DNA from: Victivallales bacterium
GTDB lineage: Bacteria > Verrucomicrobiota > Lentisphaeria > Oligosphaerales > Oligosphaeraceae
DNA length: 43,302 nucleotides
Direction of reading: 5' to 3'
Assembly: GCA_017417585.1 (NCBI GenBank)
Contig: JAFPYX010000037.1
Location: forward strand, 1-43,302
This document shows positions 1 to 9,170 of this stretch, in pieces. Below the pieces are notes generated by a model. That model worked only from the letters and a program-made list of their open reading frames with translations. It had not been told where the DNA came from and ran no database searches. The translations under genes were made by a program, and so were the position numbers. Position 1 is the stretch's first letter. Each line of letters opens with the position of its first letter.

Positions 1-128
1 CACACGGGCATGTGCCGTTCTTCAGCTCGTCCCTGGCCGTGCCTGGTTGAGGTGCCTGGTTGAGCACACGGGCATGTGCCGTTCTTCAGCTCGTCCCTGG
101 CCGTGCCTGGTTGAGGTGCCTGGTTGAG
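1..128. repeat. Tandem duplication of a 64-bp unit
   Basis: Positions 1-64 and 65-128 are identical. Each unit ends with two copies of the 13-mer GTGCCTGGTTGAG, so the repeat is nested. No reading frame here looks like a protein. The window starts at the edge of the unit, so more copies may lie upstream. Confidence 0.9.
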
Positions 129-350
129 CAGGGTATAGCGCTTGCTCATTGGCGGGATTCCGTGCCAAAGGGACATCCCGACCAAGGGCATTGCGCAGAG
201 ACATCTCAGAAAAGCGCAGGATTTCCTGTCCTCTTCATGACTTTCATGACTTTCCAGGAACGGGCTTGCATTCCCCGGCATCGTGCGTTAAATTTGAAAG
301 GGCGGGTGGTTGGGGGGTCAACCCACCATCCTATAAAAAAAGGCTTGTTC
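129..350. other. Gene-free stretch between two repeat arrays
   Basis: No convincing coding region, RNA or terminator is visible. The 9-mer ATGACTTTC occurs twice in a row at about 238-255. A G-rich stretch (about 300-320) and a short A-run (about 334-341) precede the next array. Confidence 0.5.
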
Positions 351-575
351 CAGCCCCCAGGTCCCAGGTCTCAGCCCGTCAGGTCACAGATCCCAGGTCT
401 CAGGCCTCAGGTCCCAGCCCGTCAGGTTCCAGGTCCCAGCCCCCAGGTCCCAGGTCTCAGCCCGTCAGGTCACAGATCCCAGGTCTCAGGCCTCAGGTCC
501 CAGCCCGTCAGGTTCCAGGTCCCAGCCATCAGGTCCCAAGTCTCAGTCCGTCAGGTCACAGGTTCCAGGTCCCAT
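351..575. repeat. Word-structured array (AGGTCNC heptads, 86-bp higher-order period)
   Basis: The stretch can be read almost without remainder as seven-base words of the form AGNNNNC (most often AGGTCCC, AGGTCTC or AGGTCAC) plus occasional eight-base words AGCCCGTC. Twelve words (ten of 7 and two of 8 bases) make an 86-bp unit, repeated at 351-436 and 437-522. A third, shorter copy from 523 lacks five words but stays in register, so change is by whole words. The same words, inverted, occur at 38717-38796. The array lies upstream of the phosphoesterase gene at 620. There are no unique spacers, so it is not a CRISPR array. Confidence 0.9.
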
Positions 576-619
576 TGGATTCAAAACATAATTTTCGATT
601 CTTCACCTCTCGTTTTATC

Positions 620-1567
620 ATGAAATCCACTATCCTGCTTTTTTCTCTCAGCATTATGCTTTCCTCCCTCTGCCACGCCGCCTCCTTCTCCTTCGAGTTC
701 ATGTCCGACCTGCATTTCTGGGAAGACCGCTGGCCGGAAGAGTCCCTGGCGCTCTCCTCGGCGCAGATCCTCAAGGAAGGCCCCGGCGACTTCCTCGTAA
801 TCGGCGGCGACTATGACAACTTCCCCGAATGCGAGAAAGCTCTTGATCGGCTGCTGCTCAACCCCGTCCGCGCCGAAGGCCAGCCCTACCCGTGCGTGGT
901 GCTGGTCGGCAACCACGACCCCGCCGGCACCGCCAACCAGCCGTCCGACAATCCTACGCGCAATGCCGACCAGCCGAATATCGACCACATCACCGCCCGA
1001 AACAAGCTCCTGCCCTTCCAGCTGAGCCACGGTCCCGCCGAACGCTCCGTCCGCCAAGACTACCAGCCCGATGGCGCCAAATGGACCACCTTCTCCTTCG
1101 ACCATCAGAATTGCCATTTCATCGTCCTGGACGTCTATCCGGTCGAGATGCTCACTGTGGACGACGAACTCATCGACTGGGTGGAGCACGACCTCCAGGC
1201 AACCACGCAGCCAATGGTCTTTGTCTTCTGCCACCAGCCCCTCAAATTTTTCCACGGAGTGGAGGCACTGGACGAGACGCCACAGCCCATCTCCCTGGAA
1301 GGCGGCGACCTCCCGCGCGGGAACCGCGACCGCCTCTGGGAAGTCCTCAAGGCCGACCCGCGGGTGGTGGCCCTTGTCTGTGGACACACGCATCTTTATG
1401 GAGTGGTGAAGGACGGCGGTCTCTGGCAAATCTGCGCCGACCGCGAATGGACCGCATCGCGGATGTTCATCAAGTTCTTCGTGGATGGCGAACACGCCAC
1501 CGCACGCGTCTTCTGGTGGCAATACGACACCAACACGTATCAGCCCGTGGATTTGGTGCTGCGGTAA
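620..1567 (+). CDS. Secreted calcineurin-like metallophosphoesterase
   Basis: A 315-residue exported protein, probably hydrolysing phosphoesters outside the cytoplasm with two bound metal ions; the substrate is unknown. Residues 1-20 form a signal peptide (hydrophobic core, cleavage near CHA|A). The metallophosphoesterase motifs come in order: DLH at 30-32, GGD at 62-64, GNHD at 97-100, a histidine in FCHQP near 205 and GHTH at 255-258. The frame stays open upstream to 149, but that part runs through the repeat array. The ATG at 620 directly starts the signal peptide and is the better start. No clear Shine-Dalgarno sequence is seen. The gene stands before hisH with a 52-bp gap and no evident functional link. 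Confidence 0.88.
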   Translation: MKSTILLFSLSIMLSSLCHAASFSFEFMSDLHFWEDRWPEESLALSSAQILKEGPGDFLVIGGDYDNFPECEKALDRLLLNPVRAEGQPYPCVVLVGNHDPAGTANQPSDNPTRNADQPNIDHITARNKLLPFQLSHGPAERSVRQDYQPDGAKWTTFSFDHQNCHFIVLDVYPVEMLTVDDELIDWVEHDLQATTQPMVFVFCHQPLKFFHGVEALDETPQPISLEGGDLPRGNRDRLWEVLKADPRVVALVCGHTHLYGVVKDGGLWQICADREWTASRMFIKFFVDGEHATARVFWWQYDTNTYQPVDLVLR

Positions 1568-1619
1568 TCCACCGCCACTCCGGCGAATCATCCCATACCC
1601 ATTATATTAACAAGCCATT

Positions 1620-2249
1620 ATGAGTGCCATCACCATACTTGACTACGGCGCGGGCAACCTCACCAGCGTCCGGCTGGCGTGCGAGCGTTTCGGCTATGAA
1701 ACAATGGTCGCCACCAACGCCGGAGAAGCGCCGCTGGAAGGGCCCGTCATCTTCCCGGGCGACGGCTCCGCCAAGAGCTGCCTGGAGGCAGTCCGCGCCC
1801 GTGGCTACGACCGCTATCTGAGAAACGCCATCGAGGCCGGCCGCCCTGTGCTGGGCATTTGCATCGGCATGCAGCTGCTCTTCGACTGGAGCGACGAGGA
1901 CGGCGGGCAGACCGCCCTGGGCCTGCTCCCAGGCCGCGTCCAGCGCTTCGACTTTCCCGGAAATCCCGCCCTCAAGATCCCCGAGATGGGCTGGAACGCC
2001 GTGACCTTCACCCAGCCTCATCCCGTCTTTGACGGCGTGGAGTCCGGCACGCCCTTCTACTTCGTCCACAGCTACTACTGCGAACCCGCCGACGCCACGC
2101 TCACCTTCGGCACCACCGAATACGGCGGGAAGCACTTCTGTTCCGTGGCAGCAAAGGGCTCCCTAGTCGCCACACAGTTCCATCCAGAACGCTCCGGCGA
2201 GGCCGGCCTGAGGCTCTTCCACAATTTCCTGACCTGGGATTGTAATTAG
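1620..2249 (+). CDS. hisH: Imidazole glycerol phosphate synthase, glutaminase subunit HisH
   Basis: HisH hydrolyses glutamine and passes ammonia to HisF for the synthesis of imidazole glycerol phosphate and AICAR, the fifth step of histidine synthesis. The 209-residue length fits the family. The class I amidotransferase triad is visible: Cys81 in GICIGMQ, His188 and Glu190 in QFHPE. The N-terminus (ILDYGAGNLTSV) is typical of HisH. The gene is followed 46 bp later by hisF, the usual partner; other his genes such as hisA are not in the window. The stop codon lies inside a heptad array (2244-2271). Confidence 0.97.
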   Translation: MSAITILDYGAGNLTSVRLACERFGYETMVATNAGEAPLEGPVIFPGDGSAKSCLEAVRARGYDRYLRNAIEAGRPVLGICIGMQLLFDWSDEDGGQTALGLLPGRVQRFDFPGNPALKIPEMGWNAVTFTQPHPVFDGVESGTPFYFVHSYYCEPADATLTFGTTEYGGKHFCSVAAKGSLVATQFHPERSGEAGLRLFHNFLTWDCN

Positions 2250-2271
2250 CAATTATCAATTGATAATTAGC
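2244..2271. repeat. AATTNNN heptad array between hisH and hisF
   Basis: Four seven-base words of the form AATTNNN run without gaps: AATTAGC, AATTATC, AATTGAT and AATTAGC. The first word contains the hisH stop codon. The array includes a perfect 16-bp palindrome at 2252-2267, which could form a weak AT hairpin in the hisHF transcript. The same word family precedes the genes at 17581 and 31763. Confidence 0.75.
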
Positions 2272-2295
2272 AGCTTAGGTTGTTAGTCATTTCCC

Positions 2296-3078
2296 ATGCT
2301 CCTCAAACGACTCATCGTCTGCCTGGATGTGCGCAACCGCCGCGTCACCAAAGGCGTGAAATTCAAGGACAACGTCGATGTCGGAGATGTCATCGCGCTG
2401 GCCGACCAATACTGCAAGCAGGGTGCGGACGAGCTGGTCTTCTACGACATCACCGCTTCCGCCGAACATCGCCCCATTGACATTGAGATGGTCGCCGACG
2501 CCGCAAAGCGCGTCTTCATCCCCTTCTGCGTGGGCGGCGGCATCCGTTCTGCCGTGGACATGCGCAATGCGCTGCTGGCGGGCGCGGACAAGGTCTCGCT
2601 CAACTCCCTGGCGGTCGAAAATCCCTCCATCCTCACCTCCAGCGCAAACGCCTTCGGCAGCCAGTGCGTGGTGCTGGGGATGGATGCCAAGCGCGTGGGC
2701 GTCTCCCGCGAGTTCCCCTCCGGCTATCAGGTCTTCATCCAAGGCTACCGCAAGCCCACCCAATGGGACGCGGTCGCCTGGGCGCAATACGCCGTCTCCC
2801 TCGGCGCCGGCGAAATCTGCCTCAACGCGATTGACACCGACGGCGTGCAAAACGGCTACGAACTCGAAATCACCCGAAAGGTCGCGGACGCCGTCTCCGT
2901 GCCCGTCATCGCCTCCGGCGGCGCCGGAACCGTGGACCACATCATCGACGCCTTCGAAAAAGGCCATGCGGACGCCGCGCTGATCGCCTCCATGGTCCAC
3001 CTCGACGGCTATACCTGCGACAGCATCAAGGCCGAATTGGCCCAACGGACCACCTTACCACTGCGTCTTACGCACTAA
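2296..3078 (+). CDS. hisF: Imidazole glycerol phosphate synthase, cyclase subunit HisF
   Basis: HisF is the (beta/alpha)8 cyclase that condenses PRFAR with ammonia from HisH. The protein has 260 residues, as expected. Both catalytic aspartates are present: Asp11 in VCLDV and Asp130 in GMDAK. The two phosphate-binding regions (FCVGGGIRS near 78-86 and ASGGAGT in the second half) are also seen. Its overall wording resembles the enterobacterial HisF type more than the commoner bacterial type. The ATG at 2296 is preceded by pyrimidines rather than a Shine-Dalgarno sequence. It is probably co-transcribed with hisH and perhaps purA, which begins 22 bp downstream. Confidence 0.97.
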   Translation: MLLKRLIVCLDVRNRRVTKGVKFKDNVDVGDVIALADQYCKQGADELVFYDITASAEHRPIDIEMVADAAKRVFIPFCVGGGIRSAVDMRNALLAGADKVSLNSLAVENPSILTSSANAFGSQCVVLGMDAKRVGVSREFPSGYQVFIQGYRKPTQWDAVAWAQYAVSLGAGEICLNAIDTDGVQNGYELEITRKVADAVSVPVIASGGAGTVDHIIDAFEKGHADAALIASMVHLDGYTCDSIKAELAQRTTLPLRLTH

Positions 3079-3100
3079 TTCTTTCAACCGAGAGTAAACC

Positions 3101-4384
<1,284 letters not shown>

Positions 4385-4424
4385 GCATTTGCCAATCGCC
4401 TTTGTCATAAGTCTCTATCCCATC

Positions 4425-4721
4425 ATGTGCCAGCTGGACCGCCTTCGACAGTTAAAAGACCAGATCTACCGGATTGCCAGAAGCCACAATGCCGAGAAGG
4501 TGTATGTGTTCGGCTCTTGCGCACGAATGGAGGAAAGGCCCGGAAGCGACGTGGATTTCATTGGAGACTTCAAGGAGCATACCTCGCTCTTTGATCTTGT
4601 GGGGCTTGAAGTGGATTTGGCTGATTTGCTCGGATGTCCAGTTGACGTGGTCACTTTGGATCGCCTGGAGACCAATGATGCCTTTGCTCGAAGCGTGAAA
4701 AAGGAGATGGTTCCACTATGA
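4425..4721 (+). CDS. mntA: MntA-type minimal nucleotidyltransferase, antitoxin of HepT
   Basis: A 98-residue protein of the minimal nucleotidyltransferase (MNT) family. The motif GS-X10-DXD is exact (FGSCARMEERPGSDVDF). In characterised MntA-HepT systems the MNT protein transfers AMP to a tyrosine of the HepT toxin and so silences it. The frame is open upstream into purA, but the ATG at 4425 gives the normal family length. The stop overlaps the next start in ATGA, typical of this gene pair. GC content is lower than in purA, consistent with acquisition. Antitoxin function is inferred from the family and gene order. Confidence 0.88.
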   Translation: MCQLDRLRQLKDQIYRIARSHNAEKVYVFGSCARMEERPGSDVDFIGDFKEHTSLFDLVGLEVDLADLLGCPVDVVTLDRLETNDAFARSVKKEMVPL

Positions 4722-5053
4722 TTGATGACAAGGCCAGAATCGAGCACATGATTGAGCATGTCCGGCGAATTCAGACGATGCTCCAGGATGTTTCCGAAGA
4801 GCAATTTTACCAATCATTTGCGCTCGTGGACGGTGTGTCTTTTAACTTTGCTATTCTGGGTGAAGCGGCAAACAAGGTTTCTACGGAGGTGCGCGGCCTG
4901 TATGCGGACATTCCTTGGGGAAGCATCATCGGGATGCGCAATTTCCTGATTCACGACTATAGCAAAGCAAAACCGAAATACTTGTGGGAGGCAGTCCAAA
5001 ATGATCTGCCACCTCTTCTCCTGAAACTTGAGGATGTTGCCAAGAGGCTTTGA
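4718..5053 (+). CDS. hepT: HepT-family ribonuclease toxin (HEPN domain)
   Basis: A 111-residue all-helical HEPN protein (formerly DUF86). The active-site motif R-X4-H-X-Y is intact near the C-terminal third (RNFLIHDY). In studied systems it cleaves RNA, notably tRNA, and is neutralised by AMPylation of the motif tyrosine. It overlaps the MNT gene by 4 bp. The MNT gene comes first, giving antitoxin-toxin order. Downstream, after a 66-bp gap, lies a relic of the purA 3' end. Toxicity in this organism is not shown by the sequence. Confidence 0.88.
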   Translation: MIDDKARIEHMIEHVRRIQTMLQDVSEEQFYQSFALVDGVSFNFAILGEAANKVSTEVRGLYADIPWGSIIGMRNFLIHDYSKAKPKYLWEAVQNDLPPLLLKLEDVAKRL

Positions 5054-5119
5054 CCATTGGTGAAATCCCTTTTTTGCTTAGTCGCCTGCACTCAAACCGA
5101 CCGATTAGAACACATAAAG

Positions 5120-5146
5120 ACCATCGTCCGCGAGAAGATGTTTTAG
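5120..5146 (+). pseudogene. Relic copy of the purA 3' end
   Basis: These 27 bases encode TIVREKMF plus stop, exactly like purA codons at 4358-4384. Three positions that differ in sense are synonymous (GAA/GAG, TTC/TTT) or stop-to-stop (TGA/TAG). No similarity to purA is visible upstream of 5120. The two copies bracket 735 bp holding only MntA-HepT. The simplest reading is that an incoming cassette brought its own purA tail and pushed the old tail downstream. Confidence 0.8.
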
Positions 5147-5174
5147 GCAAATCTCCAAAAGCCAGGAGGGATCT

Positions 5175-6095
5175 ATGTCCATTGTTGAGCCAATCTGTCG
5201 GAAACACCCATTGGCGTACTGCCTAAACATTATCATTGCCTTGATTCTACTTGGAGGCTCTGGATGTGTTACGGCGGAATCGGGGAACCATTCCGCCGCT
5301 GCTGCCGCCGAGACTGCGCAAGCGGAAAGTATTTCGCCATGCGAGCGTCAGCCACACGATATCGCAGGGAAACTAGATGGAATCGTCATACCGAAGATTG
5401 CCATCAACAACGAATATCTTGGGGATGTCCTCTATGAAATCCTGCCTAGGGAATCCCAGAAGGCGGATCCGGAAGGCATCGGCGTCAACATCGTCCCGAT
5501 GCTCGGGGTTCCTAGCGCGTGGGATAACATCGGCACCGATGGTTCTGCGGTCGTTGACCTGGCACTCAATCTCAGTCTGACCGATACCACCCCGCGAGAA
5601 GTGCTGGACATCATCGCATCGAAACTCGCGCCTCAACTTCTAATCGTGGGCAACGCAGTGGTCATTGCTCACCCGCTAATTGCTGAATATGCCAATTTGC
5701 CCCGTTTTGATGACCTCGATGCGCAGGGGCAGAGAATAGACGAATCAAGCAAGGCCTCCAAAAAACTGGATGAAATTGTCATCCCGTCGCTCGACATTGA
5801 GAATGAATCCCTCGACGATGTCCTCAATGAAATTCTTCCCAGAGTATTTTTAAGGGAAGACCCGGAAGGCATCGGCATCAAGATCATCGTCCCAAAGTTC
5901 TCTGAACCTCGTCACCCGGAAGTAAGATTACCCTTACTCGGCGAAGAATTGGTGTATCTCCTTTTGCGTAATGTCACTCCCCGTGACGTCTTGAACCTCC
6001 TGGCCTTGCAGTTCTTCCTCAAAATCCATGTCACGGACTCTGAGGTCGTCGTCACCGAACTGCCACGGCCTCCTTGTTATGGCGGGGCGTATTAG
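5175..6095 (+). CDS. Exported protein with two STN-like repeats
   Basis: A 306-residue protein of unknown function. An N-terminal hydrophobic segment (about 16-30) ends in GGSGC, an imperfect lipobox, so it may be a lipoprotein or a periplasmic protein. Two related halves follow. Residues 66-108 and 197-239 share the pattern KLDxIVIPxxxIxNExLxDVLxEILPR followed by DPEGIG. Each is followed by a TPRxVL segment. This beta-alpha-beta layout resembles the STN domain of secretins and TonB-dependent transporters (inference). The start is well supported by AGGAGG at 5164-5169, five bases before ATG. It lies just after the purA relic, and GC content is lower than in the core genes. Confidence 0.72.
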   Translation: MSIVEPICRKHPLAYCLNIIIALILLGGSGCVTAESGNHSAAAAAETAQAESISPCERQPHDIAGKLDGIVIPKIAINNEYLGDVLYEILPRESQKADPEGIGVNIVPMLGVPSAWDNIGTDGSAVVDLALNLSLTDTTPREVLDIIASKLAPQLLIVGNAVVIAHPLIAEYANLPRFDDLDAQGQRIDESSKASKKLDEIVIPSLDIENESLDDVLNEILPRVFLREDPEGIGIKIIVPKFSEPRHPEVRLPLLGEELVYLLLRNVTPRDVLNLLALQFFLKIHVTDSEVVVTELPRPPCYGGAY

Positions 6096-6140
6096 CCCTT
6101 GCCGTTGAGTTTCAGGACGACTTTATAGCGTCGGTGGGGT

Positions 6141-6266
6141 GAATGGGACAAATGAGACGATTGGGACCCTTGGGACAAATGGGAGGATTGGGAAAATGAG
6201 ACGCCTGGGACAAGGCAACCGCAAACCACCGTCCCATCCGTCCCATTTGTCCCATCCGTCCCATTT
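6141..6266. repeat. Inverted arrays of nine-base TGGGAC words
   Basis: Between two convergent genes, 6141-6211 reads as nine-base words ending in TGGGAC or a close variant (one word has eight bases). 6231-6266 reads as four GTCCCATNN words, the reverse complement of the same word family. A perfect 14-bp match (TGGGACAAATGGGA at 6171-6184 against 6241-6254) would pair the arms into a long hairpin. There is no U-run directly after it. It may still slow polymerases from both sides. Confidence 0.8.
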
Positions 6267-6315
6267 GCCCAATTGGGCAAGCTGACGATATAATTCCCCT
6301 CCGGGAAATCCAATT

Positions 6316-7509
6316 TCAGCCGAAGTCGTAGCGCAGTCCGGCGATGCGGGCCTTGCAGGGTTCGGGGTGGGCGCGGAAGACCGCGCAGTGGAAGGGCTCG
6401 CCCGCCATCTTCATCTGCTCGCTGAAGAGGCCGAATTCCTTTCCGGTGAAGACGTCGGTGAGGCGCAGGCCGTAGCCGGTGGAGGCGGGGAAGCCGAGGT
6501 CGTCGAACTGCAGGAAGAACTCGCCGGGGCGGTCGGTCAGGTTGAAGAAGCCGAGCGCCAGGTCGCCGTCGGAGAGCAGCTTCGCCAGCACGACGTGGTC
6601 GGGAATCTGCTGGGAGACGGGGCCGCGGAGGTAGCGGTTGGCGACGAAGGCGGGGCGCGCCTCCGGATCCTGGTTGAAGGCCAGAAGGTCCTTGTTGGTG
6701 ACCAGCGCGAGGACTTCCGGCGTCATTTCACGCAGGTCGCAGCCGAGCATCAGCGGGCTGCCCATCAGGCACCACAGCGCGAACTGCGTCTTGTAGGTCT
6801 CCATCGTGCAGGTGCCTTCGGTGCGTCCGACGTTGCCCTTGCCGAACATGCCGACCGTCAGCATGTCCATGTCGTTGAAGCAGTTGTTTCCGGAATAGCA
6901 GAACTTCTCCAGCTGGCTGCGGGCGATGGCGGCGAAGGATGCGTTGGTGTCGAAGATATCTCCCGTGGAGCGATAGAGGTTCCCGCCGGCGGAGCGCACC
7001 CAGCTCCACACGTCGTCGCACCCCCAGTTGCACAGCGAATAGACGATGTCGCGGCCGCAGGCTCGCAGGGCGTTGCCCATGCGGCGGTAGGCGGTGGGAC
7101 CGTCCGCCGACTTCGGGAAGTTGCAGTAGTCGTACTTGAGATAGTCCACGCCCCACTCCGCGAAGGTTTTGGCGTCCAGGAACTCGTTGTCGAAGGAGCC
7201 GGGGTAGTCGGCGCAGGTGCGCACGCCGGCGCAGGAGTACATCCCGAATTTCAGGCCCTTGGAGTGGACGTAGTCCGCCACCGCCTTCATCCCCTTCGGG
7301 AACTTCGCGTGGTCCGGCACGATGCGGCCGGTCTCGGGGTCGCGCTGGCGCTCCGACCAGCAGTCGTCGATGACGATGTATTCGTAGCCGGCATCCTTGA
7401 GGCCGGAGGCCACCAGCTTGTCCGCGCTCTGGCGGATGAGTTCGTCGTTGATGTTTTCGCCGAAGGTGTTCCAGCTGTTCCAGCCCATCGGGGGCAGATT
7501 CACGATCAT
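6316..7509 (-). CDS. GH27-family alpha-galactosidase
   Basis: A 397-residue glycoside hydrolase that should release terminal alpha-galactose (or alpha-N-acetylgalactosamine, as in some family members). The start of the mature fold (PPMGWNSWNTFG, 6-17) is typical of GH27. The nucleophile is Asp127 in YLKYDYCN, and the acid/base is Asp184 in STGDIFD. A C-terminal beta domain follows. No signal peptide is seen, so it probably works in the cytoplasm on imported oligosaccharides. The ATG at 7509 is preceded by AGGAGA at good spacing. The frame continues 40 codons upstream but without family-like sequence. It is transcribed away from the HTH gene at 7789, a layout common for a regulator and its target. 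Confidence 0.93.
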   Translation of the reverse strand: MIVNLPPMGWNSWNTFGENINDELIRQSADKLVASGLKDAGYEYIVIDDCWSERQRDPETGRIVPDHAKFPKGMKAVADYVHSKGLKFGMYSCAGVRTCADYPGSFDNEFLDAKTFAEWGVDYLKYDYCNFPKSADGPTAYRRMGNALRACGRDIVYSLCNWGCDDVWSWVRSAGGNLYRSTGDIFDTNASFAAIARSQLEKFCYSGNNCFNDMDMLTVGMFGKGNVGRTEGTCTMETYKTQFALWCLMGSPLMLGCDLREMTPEVLALVTNKDLLAFNQDPEARPAFVANRYLRGPVSQQIPDHVVLAKLLSDGDLALGFFNLTDRPGEFFLQFDDLGFPASTGYGLRLTDVFTGKEFGLFSEQMKMAGEPFHCAVFRAHPEPCKARIAGLRYDFG

Positions 7510-7788
7510 TGCGGTTTCTCCTGTGTGATTCGATTGGCACGATTGAGGCCCATGCGACCATGGCTCCAATTGCTCTGCGCATACTGTAGCGCGATTTCGC
7601 CATCCCGCCCGGCGGCGCCCCCTCGCCATTTCGCACTTTTCGCCATAACAGATTTATCAACTTCATATTATGACTTTTCAGGATTATCATCGACTTCCAA
7701 AGAAACCACTTGCAATCACCTGGCGGGGAAATACATTGGTGACCATCGCAGAGGCCCAAGGGGAACAACCACATCCGCATTTCCAGCC

Positions 7789-8283
7789 ATGACCACCAGC
7801 GACCATTCCTCCTTCAACGACAAACTGCAATTCAACGGCGTTTTCACCGACGCATTACGCCAGGCCCTCCATGAAAAGCGCATGATGTTCGGCTTTTCCC
7901 TGCAGCAGCTGGGCGATTTTCTGAAGATCCACTGGTCGACCATCCGGAAATGGGAGGCCGGCATCACCATCACCTGCCACCCGCGCCATATCGCCCGGAT
8001 CGGGAAATTCCTGAGCGGCGGCTTCGACGAGCAGCTGCGAATGATCAGCGGGCAGGAACCATTCCTCCGTGTCATGGCACGGAAAATCCCGACGGCCGCC
8101 AACCAGTGCATGGAGCGCGCCACCCAGACCTATCAGCTCTGCCATTCCGATTTCCCTGACCTGGGGGCGGATCTCCTGAATGCAATCGACCAGGCCATCC
8201 AAAGCACCGTCCGGGAATTCCTCAACCGCCTCGAGCAGTCCGCTTCGCCGAAAAATCCCCCTCCTTCCGAACAACACCCCTGA
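7789..8283 (+). CDS. XRE-like helix-turn-helix protein
   Basis: A 164-residue putative DNA-binding protein. Residues about 21-60 contain a helix-turn-helix (SLQQLGDFLKIHWSTIRKW) of the XRE/Cro type, with the typical continuation through KWEAG. The C-terminal half is helical, with no recognised ligand domain, and ends in a Pro/Ser-rich tail. The frame is open far upstream, antisense to the galactosidase gene, which is a shadow. The ATG at 7789 was chosen because the conserved part begins soon after it; no strong Shine-Dalgarno sequence is visible. Control of the divergent alpha-galactosidase gene is possible but not shown. Confidence 0.7.
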   Translation: MTTSDHSSFNDKLQFNGVFTDALRQALHEKRMMFGFSLQQLGDFLKIHWSTIRKWEAGITITCHPRHIARIGKFLSGGFDEQLRMISGQEPFLRVMARKIPTAANQCMERATQTYQLCHSDFPDLGADLLNAIDQAIQSTVREFLNRLEQSASPKNPPPSEQHP

Positions 8284-8311
8284 AATGAGGCGGAGTTCGC
8301 TTTTCCCCATG

Positions 8312-8329
8312 ACGTAAATCCATTTACGT
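8312..8329. promoter_or_regulatory. 18-bp perfect palindrome, candidate operator before lemA
   Basis: ACGTAAAT, two C residues, then ATTTACGT form a perfect dyad 29 bp after the HTH gene stop. A -10-like AT stretch (about 8333-8339) follows at once. Perfect dyads of this size near a promoter are typical operators. The regulator could be the adjacent HTH protein (inference). Confidence 0.45.
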
Positions 8330-8429
8330 GGTAGATTATGCACAATCGCATTTCTTCACCAACAACGACAACTTGCTTGTCCGGTTTTAACCAACCCTTC
8401 CAGGCAACAACATTTCAGGGGAGAACACC

Positions 8430-9098
8430 ATGGCCAACGAACTCGACGAACTCAATGCGACTGTGAACCCGGCAGGCCGCGACGTGAATGTGATCGAAAA
8501 GCAGCTCAAGGTGACCACGACGGGCGCCGAGACCTTCTTCTGTGTCTATCTGCCATGGCTACTGTTCATCATCCCGGGGCTCATCCTGTGGTTCATGCGG
8601 ATGAGTGCGCGAAACTACTTCCTGAAGCTCCAGCAGAAGCTCCAGGCCGAGGCCTCGCAGATCGACAACTACCTCGAACAGCGCGTGGTCATCCTCCAGA
8701 ATGTCGCCGCGCTGGTCAACAAGGCGGTCGACCTGGACAAGGATGTCATGAAGACCGTGGCGGCCTTCCGCGGCGGCGTGAACATCTCCGATGAAAACCG
8801 CAACGCCATCGCCGAGCAGCTCAACGGCGGTTTCGCCCGCCTCTTCCCCCAGGTGGAGGCCTACCCGGAACTCAAGGCCCATGCCGCCATCGCCGACGCC
8901 ATGCAGCAGAACAGCTATCTCCAGAAAGAAATCACCGCCGCCCGAGGACTCTACAACGACACGGTGATGCAATGGAACAGCTGCATCTACGAGCTGCCGG
9001 CCCGAAAGATCGTCGCGGCCGCAAACGGCTACACCACGCGCATCCCATTCACCGCCTCCGCCGAGGTCAAGGCCCAGGCACGCGGAGTCTTTTTCTAG
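8430..9098 (+). CDS. lemA: LemA family membrane protein
   Basis: A 222-residue protein with one membrane helix at about 36-57 and a long helical domain. The LemA signature is clear in the C-terminal half: YPELKAH, then a helix with LQKEITAARGLYNDTV and a WNSCI segment ending near the RKIVAA motif. LemA proteins are membrane-anchored helical bundles whose biochemical role is not established. A good Shine-Dalgarno sequence (AGGGGAGA) precedes the ATG. It is followed 72 bp later by a large membrane protein, and LemA is often found beside a second membrane protein. A perfect palindrome lies upstream at 8312-8329. Confidence 0.88.
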   Translation: MANELDELNATVNPAGRDVNVIEKQLKVTTTGAETFFCVYLPWLLFIIPGLILWFMRMSARNYFLKLQQKLQAEASQIDNYLEQRVVILQNVAALVNKAVDLDKDVMKTVAAFRGGVNISDENRNAIAEQLNGGFARLFPQVEAYPELKAHAAIADAMQQNSYLQKEITAARGLYNDTVMQWNSCIYELPARKIVAAANGYTTRIPFTASAEVKAQARGVFF

Positions 9099-9170
9099 GG
9101 ATATTCTGATTGTCCCCTGCACGCCGAATGATTCGCACGGGCCTGCGGGGGACGATCCCTTGCGCCGCCC

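Noticed and set aside
351..575. CRISPR array
   Set aside because: The repeats are contiguous words with no unique spacers, and no cas gene is present.
149..619. N-terminal extension of the phosphoesterase
   Set aside because: It would be encoded by the repeat array; the signal peptide starts at 620.
6367..7788. Long plus-strand extension upstream of the HTH gene
   Set aside because: Antisense to the GH27 gene, with Val/Ala/Gly/Glu-rich shadow sequence.
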